Assembly: GCA_024803745.1 (NCBI GenBank)
Contig: JANJXV010000262.1
Span: 1,054,001-1,118,000, forward strand
DNA from: Megascapheus bottae
Taxonomy: Eukaryota > Chordata > Mammalia > Rodentia > Geomyidae
Direction: 5' to 3'
DNA: 64,000 nucleotides
Shown: positions 36,481 through 46,719 of the stretch, in pieces
Layout of the letters: each line of letters begins with the position of its first letter
Numbering within the stretch: the stretch's first letter is position 1
Position numbers and translations under genes: made by a program
The notes under the pieces: generated by a model
The model's input: only the letters and a program-made list of their open reading frames with translations
Database searches by the model: none
What the model was told of the DNA's origin: nothing

Positions 36481-38186
36481 CCCGAAAACGGGCGGCCATT
36501 GCGATCTGTTCTTGACCTGCAATCCTTAGCCCAGTGCTTCCCTTTACCACAGCATGGAAATGTGCCAGGTAATTTTTCTCTCTTTAACCTGGCCTGGCGT
36601 GGGCATTGCGTCATCCAATGTCCTATTTGTCCACAAGAGAAGCAACGCCCTGGGGTTCTAGCAGCCCGGGCCTCTGGCCTCTGGCCTCTATATTTTAGAA
36701 ATTCAGTAGCAGTCTTTCCTTGAGAAGCGGCGGCTAAAGTAAGGCCTTGTACATTGGAGGGTCCAATATCAGCACATAGTGAAATAAAGTCCGTGATTCC
36801 TCCCTTATTCCTATGGGGTCTGATAGCCGCCTGACAGGCGGCGTTGGCACTTTCATAGGCTATGTGTCTAACTATAATCTTCCTTGCATTCTCATCTTGT
36901 ACAAGGCAGTCTGCAGTCTCCATTAATCAAGACAAAAATTCTAGATAAGGTTCATTCGGTCCCTGTTTAACTTCTACTAAATTTTTTGTATGATTGAAAT
37001 TACGTAACCTTTTCCAAGCCTCTTTCGCCGCAGCATTTATTTGTAAATAGGCTTCCTTTGCATAACCCAATTGATCTTCGGTGTTTTTATAGATTCCCTC
37101 TCCTAACAACTGATCAAAAGTGTAAGGCAGGTTCTTAGACCTATTTGTTTCAATTTTAGCCCGACACTGTGCAGTGAACTCTGTCTCCCATAATAAGTAC
37201 TCTCCCGCACTAAGGCATGCTCTGGCAAGCCGCTTCCAGTCATTTGGGCATACAATACCAGCACACGCGGCCTCTAATATTACTTGAGTAAAAGGGGCAG
37301 TTGGCCCATATTGGGAGCAGGCAATCTTTAAATCCTGCAATAGTTTAACAGTAACAGGTTGATGGTATACTTGTTCATCCTGATCAACTAAACTAGGGAA
37401 GCATCGAGGCTCTGAAATATCTTCCCTCTCTCTAGCAGCCTGAGCCAGGTTTAATTGTGATGCACTGTGCCTGGTTGTAGTGCCTCTTAAAAGGGATTTG
37501 TTGCTAGGGCTTTTAGGCTTGAAAGGTTGAAAAAGGGATTGAGGCCGTAAGGCTGCAGCCTGAGGCGGTGGGTGTGAGAGGTAGGATTTAGAATCAGAAA
37601 CCATAGTGGCCTGAGGGTCATATCTCCTTCCTACTTCTGGGGGGGCTCTCTGCTCTTTCCCCATTTTAGATAGTAGATGTAGGATTTCTTCTAACCTCTT
37701 TTCTATCGTAGCTATCCGGTCCGCCATCAGCTCATCATAACTTTCCTCCCTCATATTCAAATTTGAATTCTGATACTCAATATCTACTGGTTGTTGTTCC
37801 ATTTTCAAGATCTCACTTAGACTCTCTTGGGCTGCGGCATATGGCTCAGCCTCAGGTTTTTCAGAAGGGTCCTTTAATTCATAAAGTTCCCTTAATTCAA
37901 GTTCAGCATTCTCATGTTGAGGATCTATGCCTTCACTTACTAAATTCCATACATCAATAGCCTCTACTGGGGTCTTTTCGGGGCCATATACATTATAATA
38001 ATCTTTCATTCTTTTTCCTATCTGCTGCCAGGCTTTTTGGAATTCCTCCTCTATAGACCTCGGGCATGCCTCCTCGAGAAACTGTAGGAAGCTCTGAAGC
38101 ACCCCTTTTTCCAACCACATTCCGTGGGCTTCAAGTAGGCCTGTTAAGATCGGTAAATATGACATATAGCTATTAACTTGACCCAT
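36309..38186 (-). pseudogene. gag of ERV-2, one in-frame stop
   Basis: Gag of about 625 codons in a single phase, interrupted by TGA at 36927-36929. It starts MGQVNS (myristoylation type), with matrix in residues 1-100, an acidic linker, a proline-rich segment, and capsid from about 270 to 500. After the stop come the end of capsid and two CCHC knuckles (CFSCGQIGHWMTQC, and [12 protein letters not shown] whose first Cys context is FPCC rather than CPRC). The tail ends at 36309. It retains the whole capsid region that ERV-1 lacks, so it shows what was lost there. It overlaps the next frame by about 170 bases around the frameshift signal. Confidence 0.9.
36451..36483 (-). promoter_or_regulatory. 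Gag-to-Pro frameshift signal of ERV-2
   Basis: GGGAAAC on the minus strand (36477-36483) is in the correct phase (GGA codon starting at 36482). It is followed by a 7-base spacer and the GGGGCCAG/CTGGCCCC stem, as in ERV-1. Confidence 0.83.
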
Positions 38187-38281
38187 AATTTTTTCTCCTG
38201 ACTATACACTCTCCTAATAGTCCTACAACGTGTTACTCACCACAGGGGGGGGGTCCTTCGCCTTCGTCCCAGATTTTCAGG
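38187..38281 (-). other. Leader of ERV-2
   Basis: About 95 bases between primer site and gag ATG, with the same GGTGAGTAAC candidate splice donor as ERV-1. A run of C on the minus strand is longer here. Confidence 0.5.
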
Positions 38282-38299
38282 GTCCCTGTTCGGGCGCCA
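38282..38299 (-). promoter_or_regulatory. Primer binding site of ERV-2 (tRNA-Lys3)
   Basis: Minus-strand TGGCGCCCGAACAGGGAC, identical to ERV-1, two bases inside the LTR end. Confidence 0.93.
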
Positions 38300-38301
38300 G
38301 T

Positions 38302-38797
38302 TGCCGGGGCCAGCCGGCAGCAAACCAGGGTTCGCGGATCGGGATTCCTGAAATAGGGGCAAGGACTAGGAAAAAATAGAAGAGAGGCAAACAGATGGAG
38401 TTCGGGAGGACTACAGCCCAAGTCAGCAGTCCAAGAAGACTGTGAGCTCCAGACTGCCGCCTAAGAGACTCCCTCGTTTATTTTAAGTTCCGACCTTAAA
38501 TACTCTTCTTAAAACTAGGGAGTTGCCACAGGCTACATTCATACAAAATAGTAAACAAATCACATATAGGATAAATGAGAAAGGATTAACATTGCTTAAA
38601 GTCATCATGATAAGAACTGATTGACATTGCTTAAAGTCATCATGATAAGAACTGATTGACATTGCTTAAAGTCATCATGATAAGAACTGATTGACATTGC
38701 TTAAAGTCATCATGATAAGAGTTACTTCCTTGCGTATACAGTTGCATAGGTCCAAGGTCAGGTCCAAGGTCATTGACCCCACAGTTGGTCCCCAACA
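38302..38797 (-). repeat. 5' LTR of ERV-2, longer subtype
   Basis: 496 bases from TGTTGGGGACCA (minus strand) to CCCCGGCA. U5 resembles the ERV-1 LTR closely, while U3 and R are much more diverged and longer. It has a TATA-like TATTTAAG (38495-38502) and AATAAA (38477-38482) on the minus strand. A tandem repeat occupies part of U3, and there is a short duplication of GACCTTGGACCT near the outer end. Confidence 0.92.
38589..38720 (-). repeat. 35-bp tandem repeat in the ERV-2 U3
   Basis: The phrase TTGCTTAAAGTCATCATGAT (plus strand) occurs four times with a constant spacing of 35 bases (starts near 38592, 38627, 38662, 38697). The ERV-1 LTR has only one related TTATCATGAT. Tandem U3 units in retroviruses are often enhancers; that role here is inference. 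Confidence 0.88.
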
Positions 38798-40121
38798 CCT
38801 ACCATTTTTAAAAGCTTTTAGTAGGGCCTGTGTCTTGACAGTTCTTGTGGTCCTTAGATGGTATGCTGTTTAGGTGCCACTTCTTTCCCTATAATGCATT
38901 TATTTTGGTTTTGTATGTATAGGGCATCGTTGAGAATTCTCTGTAGTGTTGGTTTTGTTTCGACATATTGTTGCAGCTTTTCCCTGGAATGGAATGTTTT
39001 ATTGTTCCCTCAGTTTGAATGAGAGCTTAGCTGGCTACAGTATTCTTGGTTGGTAGTTATTTGATTTAAGGGCATGACATATATGCTTCCAGTCACTTCG
39101 GGTTTGCATGGTCTCTGCTTTGAAATCTGGGGTTATTCTGATTGGTTTTCCTTTACAGGTTACTGATCCCTTTTCCCTGGCAGCCTTTAGGATCTTTCCT
39201 TTCGTTTCTATTGATCCAGTTCGGATCACAATGTGGCGGTGGGATGTTCTTTTCTGGTCAGGTCTGTCTGGGGTTCTAAAAGCTTCTCGTAACTGGATGG
39301 GCCTGCCCTTCTGGATATTTGGGAAATTCTCTGAGATGATTCCCTGTAGTATATTTCCAATACCATTGACCTCTTTCTCCACGCCATCCTCAATACCAAC
39401 TAGCCTTAAATTAGGCTTCCTAATTGTATCTTGGACCTCCTGAAGCGCTCTCTCATATTTCCTCGATTTGGATTGACTCATTTTCTGTTCTTGATGATAC
39501 CTAAATTATCTTCAGCCCCGGAAATTCTCTCCTCTGCATTGTCTAACCTGCTATCAAAGCTCTCTACTTTATTTTTCATCTCCCTTGCTTCTAATTGCTC
39601 ACTTTTTATGCCTTGCGTCTCTTGTTTTAGATCATCTATGGATTTCTTTATCTCCTTGATTTCCTTTTGAGTGGTTAGCTCAGTAGCTTTATTTTCTTTG
39701 GACATTTGCTGGAGTTTGGTGACGTTTTTATTTGTGGATTCTATGAATTCATCCATCTTTCTTTGAAAAACCTTTATTATGGCCTCCTTTATGGCTTCGT
39801 CTTTTTCACTTATCACCTTGTTTTTGCTTTCCTCTTGTTCAGCTATGGCTTCCTCCATTATCTCTTTCTTTATATTTTCACATTTTCCATTAAGGATGTT
39901 TATCAATTGCATTTGTGTAGCAATTGGAAGACTCTCCTCTAGGTTTGCCAGTGACTGTTCCATTGTCTATTTACATTGGGTGGGGGATGTTGTTTCTTGA
40001 TTTGACATTTTTCTTGAGTTTCTTGTTCTGCTCATTTGAAAAAGGGAGCAAGATTACTACTAAATACGATTATAGTTTTTCAGATATAACCAACCTAGAC
40101 CTCTGTAGCTGGCAGACACTA
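38798..40121 (-). mobile_element. LINE-1 copy A, ORF1 part only
   Basis: Minus-strand L1: 5' region near 40000-40121, ORF1 and the start of the ORF1-ORF2 spacer. It is cut at 38797 by the ERV-2 LTR; ORF2 should lie beyond ERV-2 but is absent. At 40121 it is joined to a non-L1 flank (GTTGTGGATGTC). In copy B the same L1 sequence continues differently after CTGGCAGACACTA, so this junction is a deletion of about 1.67 kb compared with the unit that ends at 47450. Confidence 0.85.
39035..39963 (-). pseudogene. L1 ORF1 of copy A
   Basis: RNA-binding chaperone of L1. The first part (39963 to 39478) is a Lys/Glu-rich coiled coil. The second (39481 to 39035) holds the RRM (PNLRLVGIEDG) and the start of the C-terminal domain (ITPDFKAETMQTRSDWK). 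The two parts are in different frames and meet at AAAATGAGTC, where TGA ends the first and ATG opens the second. A TAG after YQPRIL cuts off the last part of the C-terminal domain. A further TAG lies just upstream of the first Met of this stretch. The same two lesions are in copies B and C. Confidence 0.85.
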
Positions 40122-40122
40122 A

Positions 40123-40286
40123 GTTGTGGATGTCTTACTCGAAGATGTACATGCTAGATCATTGCCAAGCCACAAATCCAGTATAACAGAACTTTCTCTA
40201 AGAAGAAGGCCAGGAAAATCCAGGGCAACCAGATGAGGTAAATTTCTAAGAAGAAATGTATTTGACCCCATCATCCTCCCTACACA
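40123..40286. repeat. Shared non-L1 flank, copy 1
   Basis: The segment from GTTGTGGATGTC to ACACACTACAACTTTC recurs at 47451 and 53513. It marks the left edge of each duplicated unit next to the L1 poly(A). I do not recognise it. A short frame reads through it but is not shared intact among copies. Confidence 0.8.
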
Positions 40287-40399
40287 CTACAACTTTCTTT
40301 TTTTTTCATTTTTTTCTTGTAATTAGTAAAAGGGTTACATGATATTTGCCAGATAGAAGCTGCATTAATTCAGATACATTGATACCCTTTCACATGTCT

Positions 40400-40465
40400 T
40401 GGTACCCATTTCCCTCCAACCCCACACCCCCCACCCGTCTTGGTTTTCCCCCCGTCCCTATCAAA
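40400..40465 (-). other. G-rich tract in the L1 3' UTR
   Basis: The plus strand shows CCCCACACCCCCCACCC and CCCCCCGTCCC, that is, several runs of three or more G on the L1 sense strand. Guanine tracts in the L1 3' UTR are a known conserved feature able to form quadruplexes. Equivalent tracts are in copies C (about 47745-47785) and D (about 53810-53845). Confidence 0.6.
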
Positions 40466-40708
40466 TTTCAAATATCCAAATACAAATAAATTCAATGTAT
40501 AAATAAAGCGAGATACTATACCAATATGTGATAACCAAGGGACAGCAAACGAGATGAGAGACAACATAGTACATTAAGGACAACAATCATTCATTATATG
40601 GCTTTTGTTTCAATATCCTGGAGGTCCTTTCAATTAGCTTCACATTATATGGCCTTATATATGGCCTTTTGCTCTATTGCCAATCTCTGCTAGTAGAGCC
40701 CAAGGTTT

Positions 40709-43700
40709 CTACTGATTATGACGAATGAGGGAAACCACTGAGCCTAAGTTCCTTTGAGTCTGGCTTACTTCACTTAATATGATTTGTTCTAAGTCTTTCC
40801 ATTTCCTAACAAATGGGGCGATGTCATTCTTTCTGACAGCAGCATAGAATTCCATTGTGTACAAATACCACAACTTGTTGATCCACTCATCAACTGAGGG
40901 ACATCTGGGTTGGTTCCATATCTTTGCTATGGTGAATAGTGCTGCAATGAACATTGTTGTGCTAGTGGGTTTAGTATGCCCTTGTTTCTGGATTGTTGGG
41001 TAAATGCCAAGTAGGGAATTGCTGGGTCATAGGGGAGTTCTATGTTTAGCCTTTTGAGGCACTGCCACACCGCTTTCCATAGTGGTTGAACGAGTTTGCA
41101 CTCCCACCAACAGTGTAGTAGTGATCCCTCCTGGCCACATCCCCTCCAGCATCTGTTGTCATTCGTTTTCCTGATCCTGGCCATTCTAACTGGAGTGAGG
41201 TGGAATCTTAGAGTTGTTTTGATTTGCATTTCTTTTATGACCAGAGATGTGGAGCATTTCCTCATGTGTCTATAGGCCATTTTTGTTTCTTCTTCAGAGA
41301 AGTCTCTCTTTAAGTCTTTGGCCCTTTTTTAATGGGATGGGTGTTACTTTGGAGGTTAGTTTTGGAGTGATCCAATTTTTTGAGTTGTTGATATATTTTA
41401 GATATGAGGCCTTTGTCCGTTGTTTGGTTGGTGAAGATCTTCTCCCACTCTGTAGGCTTCCTGATTAGTTTACTAGCTATATCCGTTGCCATACAAAAGC
41501 TCTGCAGTTTAATGCAGTCCCACTTATCCAGCCTTTCTCTGATTTGTTGTGATTCTTGGTCCTTATTAAGAAAGTTTCGACCTGTGCCAAGGAGGCCTAG
41601 TGTATCTCCTATTCCTTCCTGTAAACTTTTCAGTGTGTCAGCTTTTACCTCCACGTCTTTGATCCATTTGGAGTTAATTCTAGTGCACGGTGACAAAGAA
41701 GGATCCAACTTTAGTTTTCTGCAGGTGTTTAACCAGTTCTGCCAGCACAACTTGTTGAAGAGGCTATCATTCTTCCATTCTATTTTTTTGGCTCCCTGGT
41801 CAAAGATTAGGTGGCCATAGGTCTGTGGTTTAATATCTGGGTCCGCAGTTCTACTCCATTGGACTTCAGGCCTGTTCTTGTGCCAGTACCAAGCTGTTTT
41901 GAGAATTATAGCTCTGTAATAGAGCCTTAAGTTTGGAATTGACATTCCTCCAGCGCTGTTCTTTCTGCTAAGGAATGTTTTTGCTATACGGGGTCTTTTA
42001 TTATTCCATATGAAATTTTGAATTGCCTCTTCTATGTCTTTAAAGAATGACATTGGGATGTTGATGGGTATTACATTGAATTTGTAGATAGCCCTAGGCA
42101 AGATTGTCATTTTCACAATGTTGATTCTTTCATTCCAGGAGCATGGGAGGTTTTTCCATTTCCTTAGTTCTGCTTTAATATCCTTTTTTATGGTTTTAAA
42201 GTTTTCATCTAAATGGTCCTTTACATTCTTAGTTAAGGTAATTGCTAGGTACTTTATTTTCTTTGAGGCTATTTTGAAAGGATTTTCTTTCCTGATTATT
42301 GCCTCGTTCCTCTCAGTGTTGGCGTAAAGTAAGGCAGTTGATTTGTGAGGGTTGATTTTATGGCCTGCTACCCATCCAAAGCTTTGAATCAGCTAGAGGA
42401 GCTTGGGAGTAGAGTCTATAGGATTCTTTAAATACAGAATCATGTCATCTACAAAGAGGGATAGTTTTATTTCCTCTTTCCATACTTGGATCCCCTTTAT
42501 GCTTCCTTCTTGCCTTATTGCACTGCCTAGGAATTCTAGTACTATGTTAAAAAGGAATGGAGAGAGTGGGCATCCTTGTCCACTTACATTGAGAAATGTT
42601 CCATGGATTCCTAGTTTCTCCGCATCTTTTTACATAGAGGGGTTTTGGATCTTGTCAAATGCCTTTTCCGCATCTATTGAGACAATCATGTGATTTTATC
42701 CCTGCTCCTGTTGATGCGTTGAATTATATTAATTGATTTGTGTATGTTGAACCAGCTTTGCCTCCCTGTGATGAATCCAGTTTGATCATAGTGTATATTT
42801 TTTGATGAGTTGTTGTAGACGGTTGGCCAGTATTTTGTTGAGAAGTTTTGCATCGATGTTCATCAAAGAAATGGGTCTATAGATCTCTTTCTTTGATGAA
42901 TCTCTGTCTGGTTTGGGATGACGGATATGCTGGCTTCACAGAATCAGTTTGGTAAAGAACCTTCATTTTCAATTTCGTTGAAGAGCCTGAGGAGTATTGG
43001 TGTGAGCTCTGCTTTGAAGACCTTATAGAATTCAGCTGTGAATCCATCTGGCCCTGGGCTCTTTTTAAGTGGAAGTTGTCTAATTTCCATTTCTATTTCA
43101 GAGCTTGAAATAGGCCTGTTGAGTTGGGTTAGCTCTTCTTGGTTCAGTGTGTGTATGTTAATATTGTCTAGGAATTCATCCATTTCTTCTAGATTCTCAA
43201 ATTTGTTGGCGTAAAGGTTTGAGAAGTATTCCCTCATGATATTCTGGATCTTGGTATTTTCTGTCGTGATATTACCATTTTCATCTGCGATTTTTTTTAT
43301 TTCGATATGCTCTCTTCTTTTTTTGGTAAGATTTGCTAAGGGCTTGTCAATTTTGTTAATTCTTTCAAGAACCAACTCCTTGTTTTGTTGATTCTTTCTA
43401 TAGTTTTTTTATTCCAAATCATTCAATTCTGCTTTGATTTTAATAATTTGCTTTCTCCAAATGGGTTTAGGGTTGGTTTGTTGCTGTTTTTCCAGGAGGT
43501 TAAGGTGAGACATTAACTAGTTGGTTTGCCATTTTTCCAACTTGCTGTTGTAGGCACCCCGCGCTATAAATTTTCCTCTGAGTACTGCCTTTGTTGTGTC
43601 CCTAAGGAGTTGATATTTGTGCGCTCCTTATTGTTAAATTTCATAAACAGTGGGATATCTGTTCTGATCTCTTCGATTACCCATTGTTTTTGATTCAACA

Positions 43701-44418
43701 ATGTGTTGTTCAGTCTCCATGAGTTACAGGGTTTTCTTTGGTGGAGATGTGTGTTCAGCTCCAATTTGATGCCTCTATGATCTGAGAGTGTGCATGGAAT
43801 AATTTCAGTGTTTCTGAATCTGTCCAGGTTTTCTTTATGGCCTAAGATGTGGTCTATTTTGGAAAATGTTCCATGTGCTGCTGAGAAAAACGTATATTGT
43901 GGTGTTACTGGGTGGACTATTCTGCAGATGTCTGTTAGATCTAGTTGGTCTATATAGTTGTTCAGTTCTAAGGTTTCTCCTTTGAGTTTTTGCCTTGTTG
44001 ATCTGTCCATAGGTGAGAGTGGTGTGTTAAACTCACCAACAATCACTGTATTTCGATCTATGTATGGTTTCAGTGTAAGTAAAGTTTGCTTGCTGTAGTT
44101 TGGAGCTCCGGGATTGGGTGTGTAAATATTTAGGATTGTTATGTCTTCCGGGAGGAATGATCCCTTTAGTAATATGTAGTAACCTTCTTTGTCTTTTCTT
44201 ACTAATTTTAGTTTGAAGTCTATTGTATCTGATATGAGGATGGCAACTCTAGCCTGTTTATGGGGGCAGTTAGCTTGATAGAGTTTATTCCAACCTCTCA
44301 CTTTCAAAAGATGATTGTTTTTGGGTAAGATGTGTCTCTTGACGTCAGCAGAACGATGGCTCTTGCTTTTTGATCCAACTAGACAAACTATGCCGTTTAA
44401 TTGGAGAGTTAAGTCCAT
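40709..44418 (-). pseudogene. L1 ORF2 of copy B
   Basis: Endonuclease and reverse transcriptase of L1, broken into at least six frame pieces. Endonuclease: 44418-43564, with GWNKLYQA, VGEFNTPLS and TLSDHRG. The QETHL segment near the N terminus is present but in another frame, with a stop beside it. [15 protein letters not shown] (43375-42944), then a broken stretch with the catalytic box FVDD at 42444-42455 (FADD in the other copies). The C-terminal half is at 42116-41310 and 41280-40709, including the CWWEC cysteine segment and the WKDLE end. It cannot encode an active protein. Confidence 0.88.
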
Positions 44419-44693
44419 TGATATTGAGAGTTAGGATTGAGAGATATTTATTAGTTCCTACCATTTTTAAAAGCTTTTAGTAGGGCTTGTGTCTTGACAG
44501 TTCTTGTGGTCCTTAGATGGTATGCTGTTTAGGTGCCATTTCTTTCCCTATATTGCATTTATTTTGGTTTTCTATGTATAGAGCATCTTTGAGAATTCTC
44601 TGTAGTGTTGGTTTTGTTTCGACATATTGTTGCAGCTTTTCCCTGGAATGGAATGTTTTTATTTTTCCCTCAGTTATGAATGAGAGCTTAGCT

Positions 44694-45696
44694 GGCTACA
44701 GTATTCTTGGTTGGTAGTTATTTGATTTAAGGGCATGACATATATGCTTCCAGTCACTTCGTGCTTGCATGGTCTCTGCTGAGAAATCTGGGGTTATTCT
44801 GATTGGTTTGCCTTTGTAGGTTACTGATCCCTTTTCCCTGGCTACCTTTAGGATCTTTCCTTTCGTTTCTATTGATCCAGTTCGGATCACAATGTGGCGG
44901 TGGGATGTTCTTTTCTGGTCAGGTCTGTTTGGGGTTCTAAAAGCTTCTCGTATCTGGATGGGCCTGCCCTTCTGGATATTTGGGAAATTCTCTGAGATGA
45001 TTCCCTGAAGTATATTTCCAATACCATGGACCTCTTTCTCCACGCCCTCCTCAATACCAACTAGCCTTAAATTAGGCTTCCTAATTGTATCTTGGACCTC
45101 CTGAAGCGCTCTCTCATATTTCCTAGATTTGGATTGACTCATTTTCTGTTCTTTATAATACCTAAATTATCTTCAGCCACGGAAATTCTCTCCTCTGCAA
45201 TGTCTAACCTGCTATCAAAGCTATCTACTTTATTTTTCATCTCCCTTGCTTCTAATTGCTCACTTTTGATGCCTTGCATCCCTTGTTTTAGATCATGTAT
45301 GGATTTCTTTATCTCCTTGATTTCCTTTTGAGTGGTTAGCTCAGTAGCTTTATTTTCTTTGGACATTTGCTGGAGTTTGGTCACGTTTTTATTTGTGGAT
45401 TCTTTGAAATCATCCATCTTTCTTTGAAAAACCTTTATTATGGCCTCGTTTATGGCTTCTTCTTTTTCACTTATCACCTTGTTTTTGCTTTCCTCTTGTT
45501 CAGGTATGGCTTCCTCCATTATCTCTTTCTTTATATTTTCACATTTTTCATTAATGATGTTTATCAATTGCATTTGTGTAGCACTTGGAAGACTCTCCTC
45601 TAGGTTTGCCAGTGACTGTTCCATTGTCTGTTTACATTGGGTGGGGGATGTTGTTTCTTGATTTGACATTTTTCTTGAGTTTCTTGTTCTGCCCAT
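44694..45696 (-). pseudogene. L1 ORF1 of copy B
   Basis: Same organisation as in copy A: coiled-coil part 45696-45139 and RRM/C-terminal part 45142-44696, in different frames meeting at an overlapping ATGA, with a TAG (44694-44696) after YQPRIL. This is the longest version of the N-terminal part here, opening 185 codons with SNQETTSPTQCKQTMEQSLA near its start. Function by family: trimeric RNA-binding chaperone of the L1 particle. Confidence 0.85.
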
Positions 45697-45783
45697 TTGT
45701 AAATGGGAGCAAGATTACTACTAAATACGATTATAGTTTTTCAGATATAACCAACCTAGACCTCTGTAGCTGGCAGACACTAG

Positions 45784-46377
45784 ATGTTCACAAGTTTTGA
45801 TTGGTATTATCACTCTTTCTTTTTGTGCACTTACAGACCAGCCTAATACAACCACTGATAAGCGATTTATACCCAAAACAATAAGCCTCTCAATCCAATC
45901 TCTATTGTCTTTAAGTCCCTCTGAGCCTAGAGAATAATTAACCACCTACATATACAATATTGCTCAACAGCCATCAAGTGTAGATCCATGCAGTATAAGG
46001 GTTGAAAGACGAGCAGAGGTCCAGAGATAGAAAAAAAGGATGAGACAGCTCAGGGGAGGTGCAAAAGGATTAACGTAGGAGTGTAAGAATATTGTAGTAA
46101 TGAAGAAAAGTTATAGCATAAGGATAACTGACATAAGTTGGTAAGTAGGTAGCATATTTGAGTACAAAGTTTGGAAAGTATTAGAATAAAACTTATGTGT
46201 TGCTGCACGACTAGCTCTTAGCCCAACCAGTGGCCTCACAGTGGACCATGGGATGGATCTGTTTTTCTTGTCTACGTTGAGGGAAAGGTGTATCTCACAA
46301 GATGCAGAAGTGAAGATTTCAGAAGCAAATGCTGTGAGTGAATTAGCTCGTAAAAACATTTTTATTTTCTTTTATCT
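45784..46377. other. Unassigned sequence, possibly L1 leader
   Basis: About 0.6 kb directly upstream of copy B ORF1. It is not repeated elsewhere in the window and shows no convincing reading frame. It may be L1 5' UTR or flanking DNA; the boundary cannot be drawn from one copy. Confidence 0.4.
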
Positions 46378-46566
46378 TTCTGCCAGTCTTGGGGCTTGAA
46401 TTCATGGCCTGAGCACTGTCCTCGGGTTTTCTCAAGTCTAGCCCTCTGCCACTTGAGCCACAGTGCCACATCTAGATTTTCTATCTATGTGATACTGAGC
46501 AATCAAACCCAGACCTTCATGGATGCTAGGCAAGCACTCTACCACTATGCCAAACTCTCAACCCTG
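46378..46566 (-). repeat. SINE, minus strand
   Basis: GGGGCTTGAATTCATGGCC, the GCCACTTGAGCCACAG phrase and, at the far end, GCTAGGCAAGCACTCTACCA, the antisense of a tRNA-like B-box region and head. This is a dimer of ID-like and Geo-like units. Confidence 0.85.
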
Positions 46567-46719
46567 ACATAGTAATTATAAAGTCATCATCATCATATCA
46601 AAATATCCTTTCTCCTACAAAGAATGAACACTTATGTATGTGTGTAATGCTTTGTTTTAAAATTCACTGATTCTTCTGTGTTTTTCCCTCTTGCATTTTT
46701 TACACATGACAGCAAAGCT

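Larger units (their letters stand above)
35146..38797 (-). mobile_element. ERV-2: 5' half of a related provirus, minus strand
   Basis: From right to left: 496-bp LTR, Lys3 primer site, leader, gag, and dUTPase-protease-RT up to a point matching ERV-1 position about 29698. There the sequence changes to the ERV-1 3' LTR. The RT core, RNase H, integrase and 3' LTR are missing from the window. Protein-level similarity to ERV-1 is very high, but the LTR is of another subtype. Its outer end (38797) abuts CCTACCATTTTT, which in two other L1 copies is continuous with AGTT on the left. ERV-2 therefore entered an L1. Confidence 0.93.
40287..45783 (-). mobile_element. LINE-1 copy B, nearly full length
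   Basis: Minus-strand L1 from poly(A) (T-run 40287-40317) through a 3' UTR with G-rich minus-strand tracts, ORF2, spacer, ORF1 and some 5' sequence. It has been altered by point changes and by a deletion of about 108 bases near 42583 relative to copy C. The 5' limit is uncertain; sequence up to about 46370 may still be L1 leader. Confidence 0.88.

Noticed and set aside
39108..39443. Plus-strand frames across the L1 copies (also 41404-41820, 48731-49147, 54796-55212)
   Set aside because: Antisense of ORF1/ORF2. They recur only because the L1s are duplicates.
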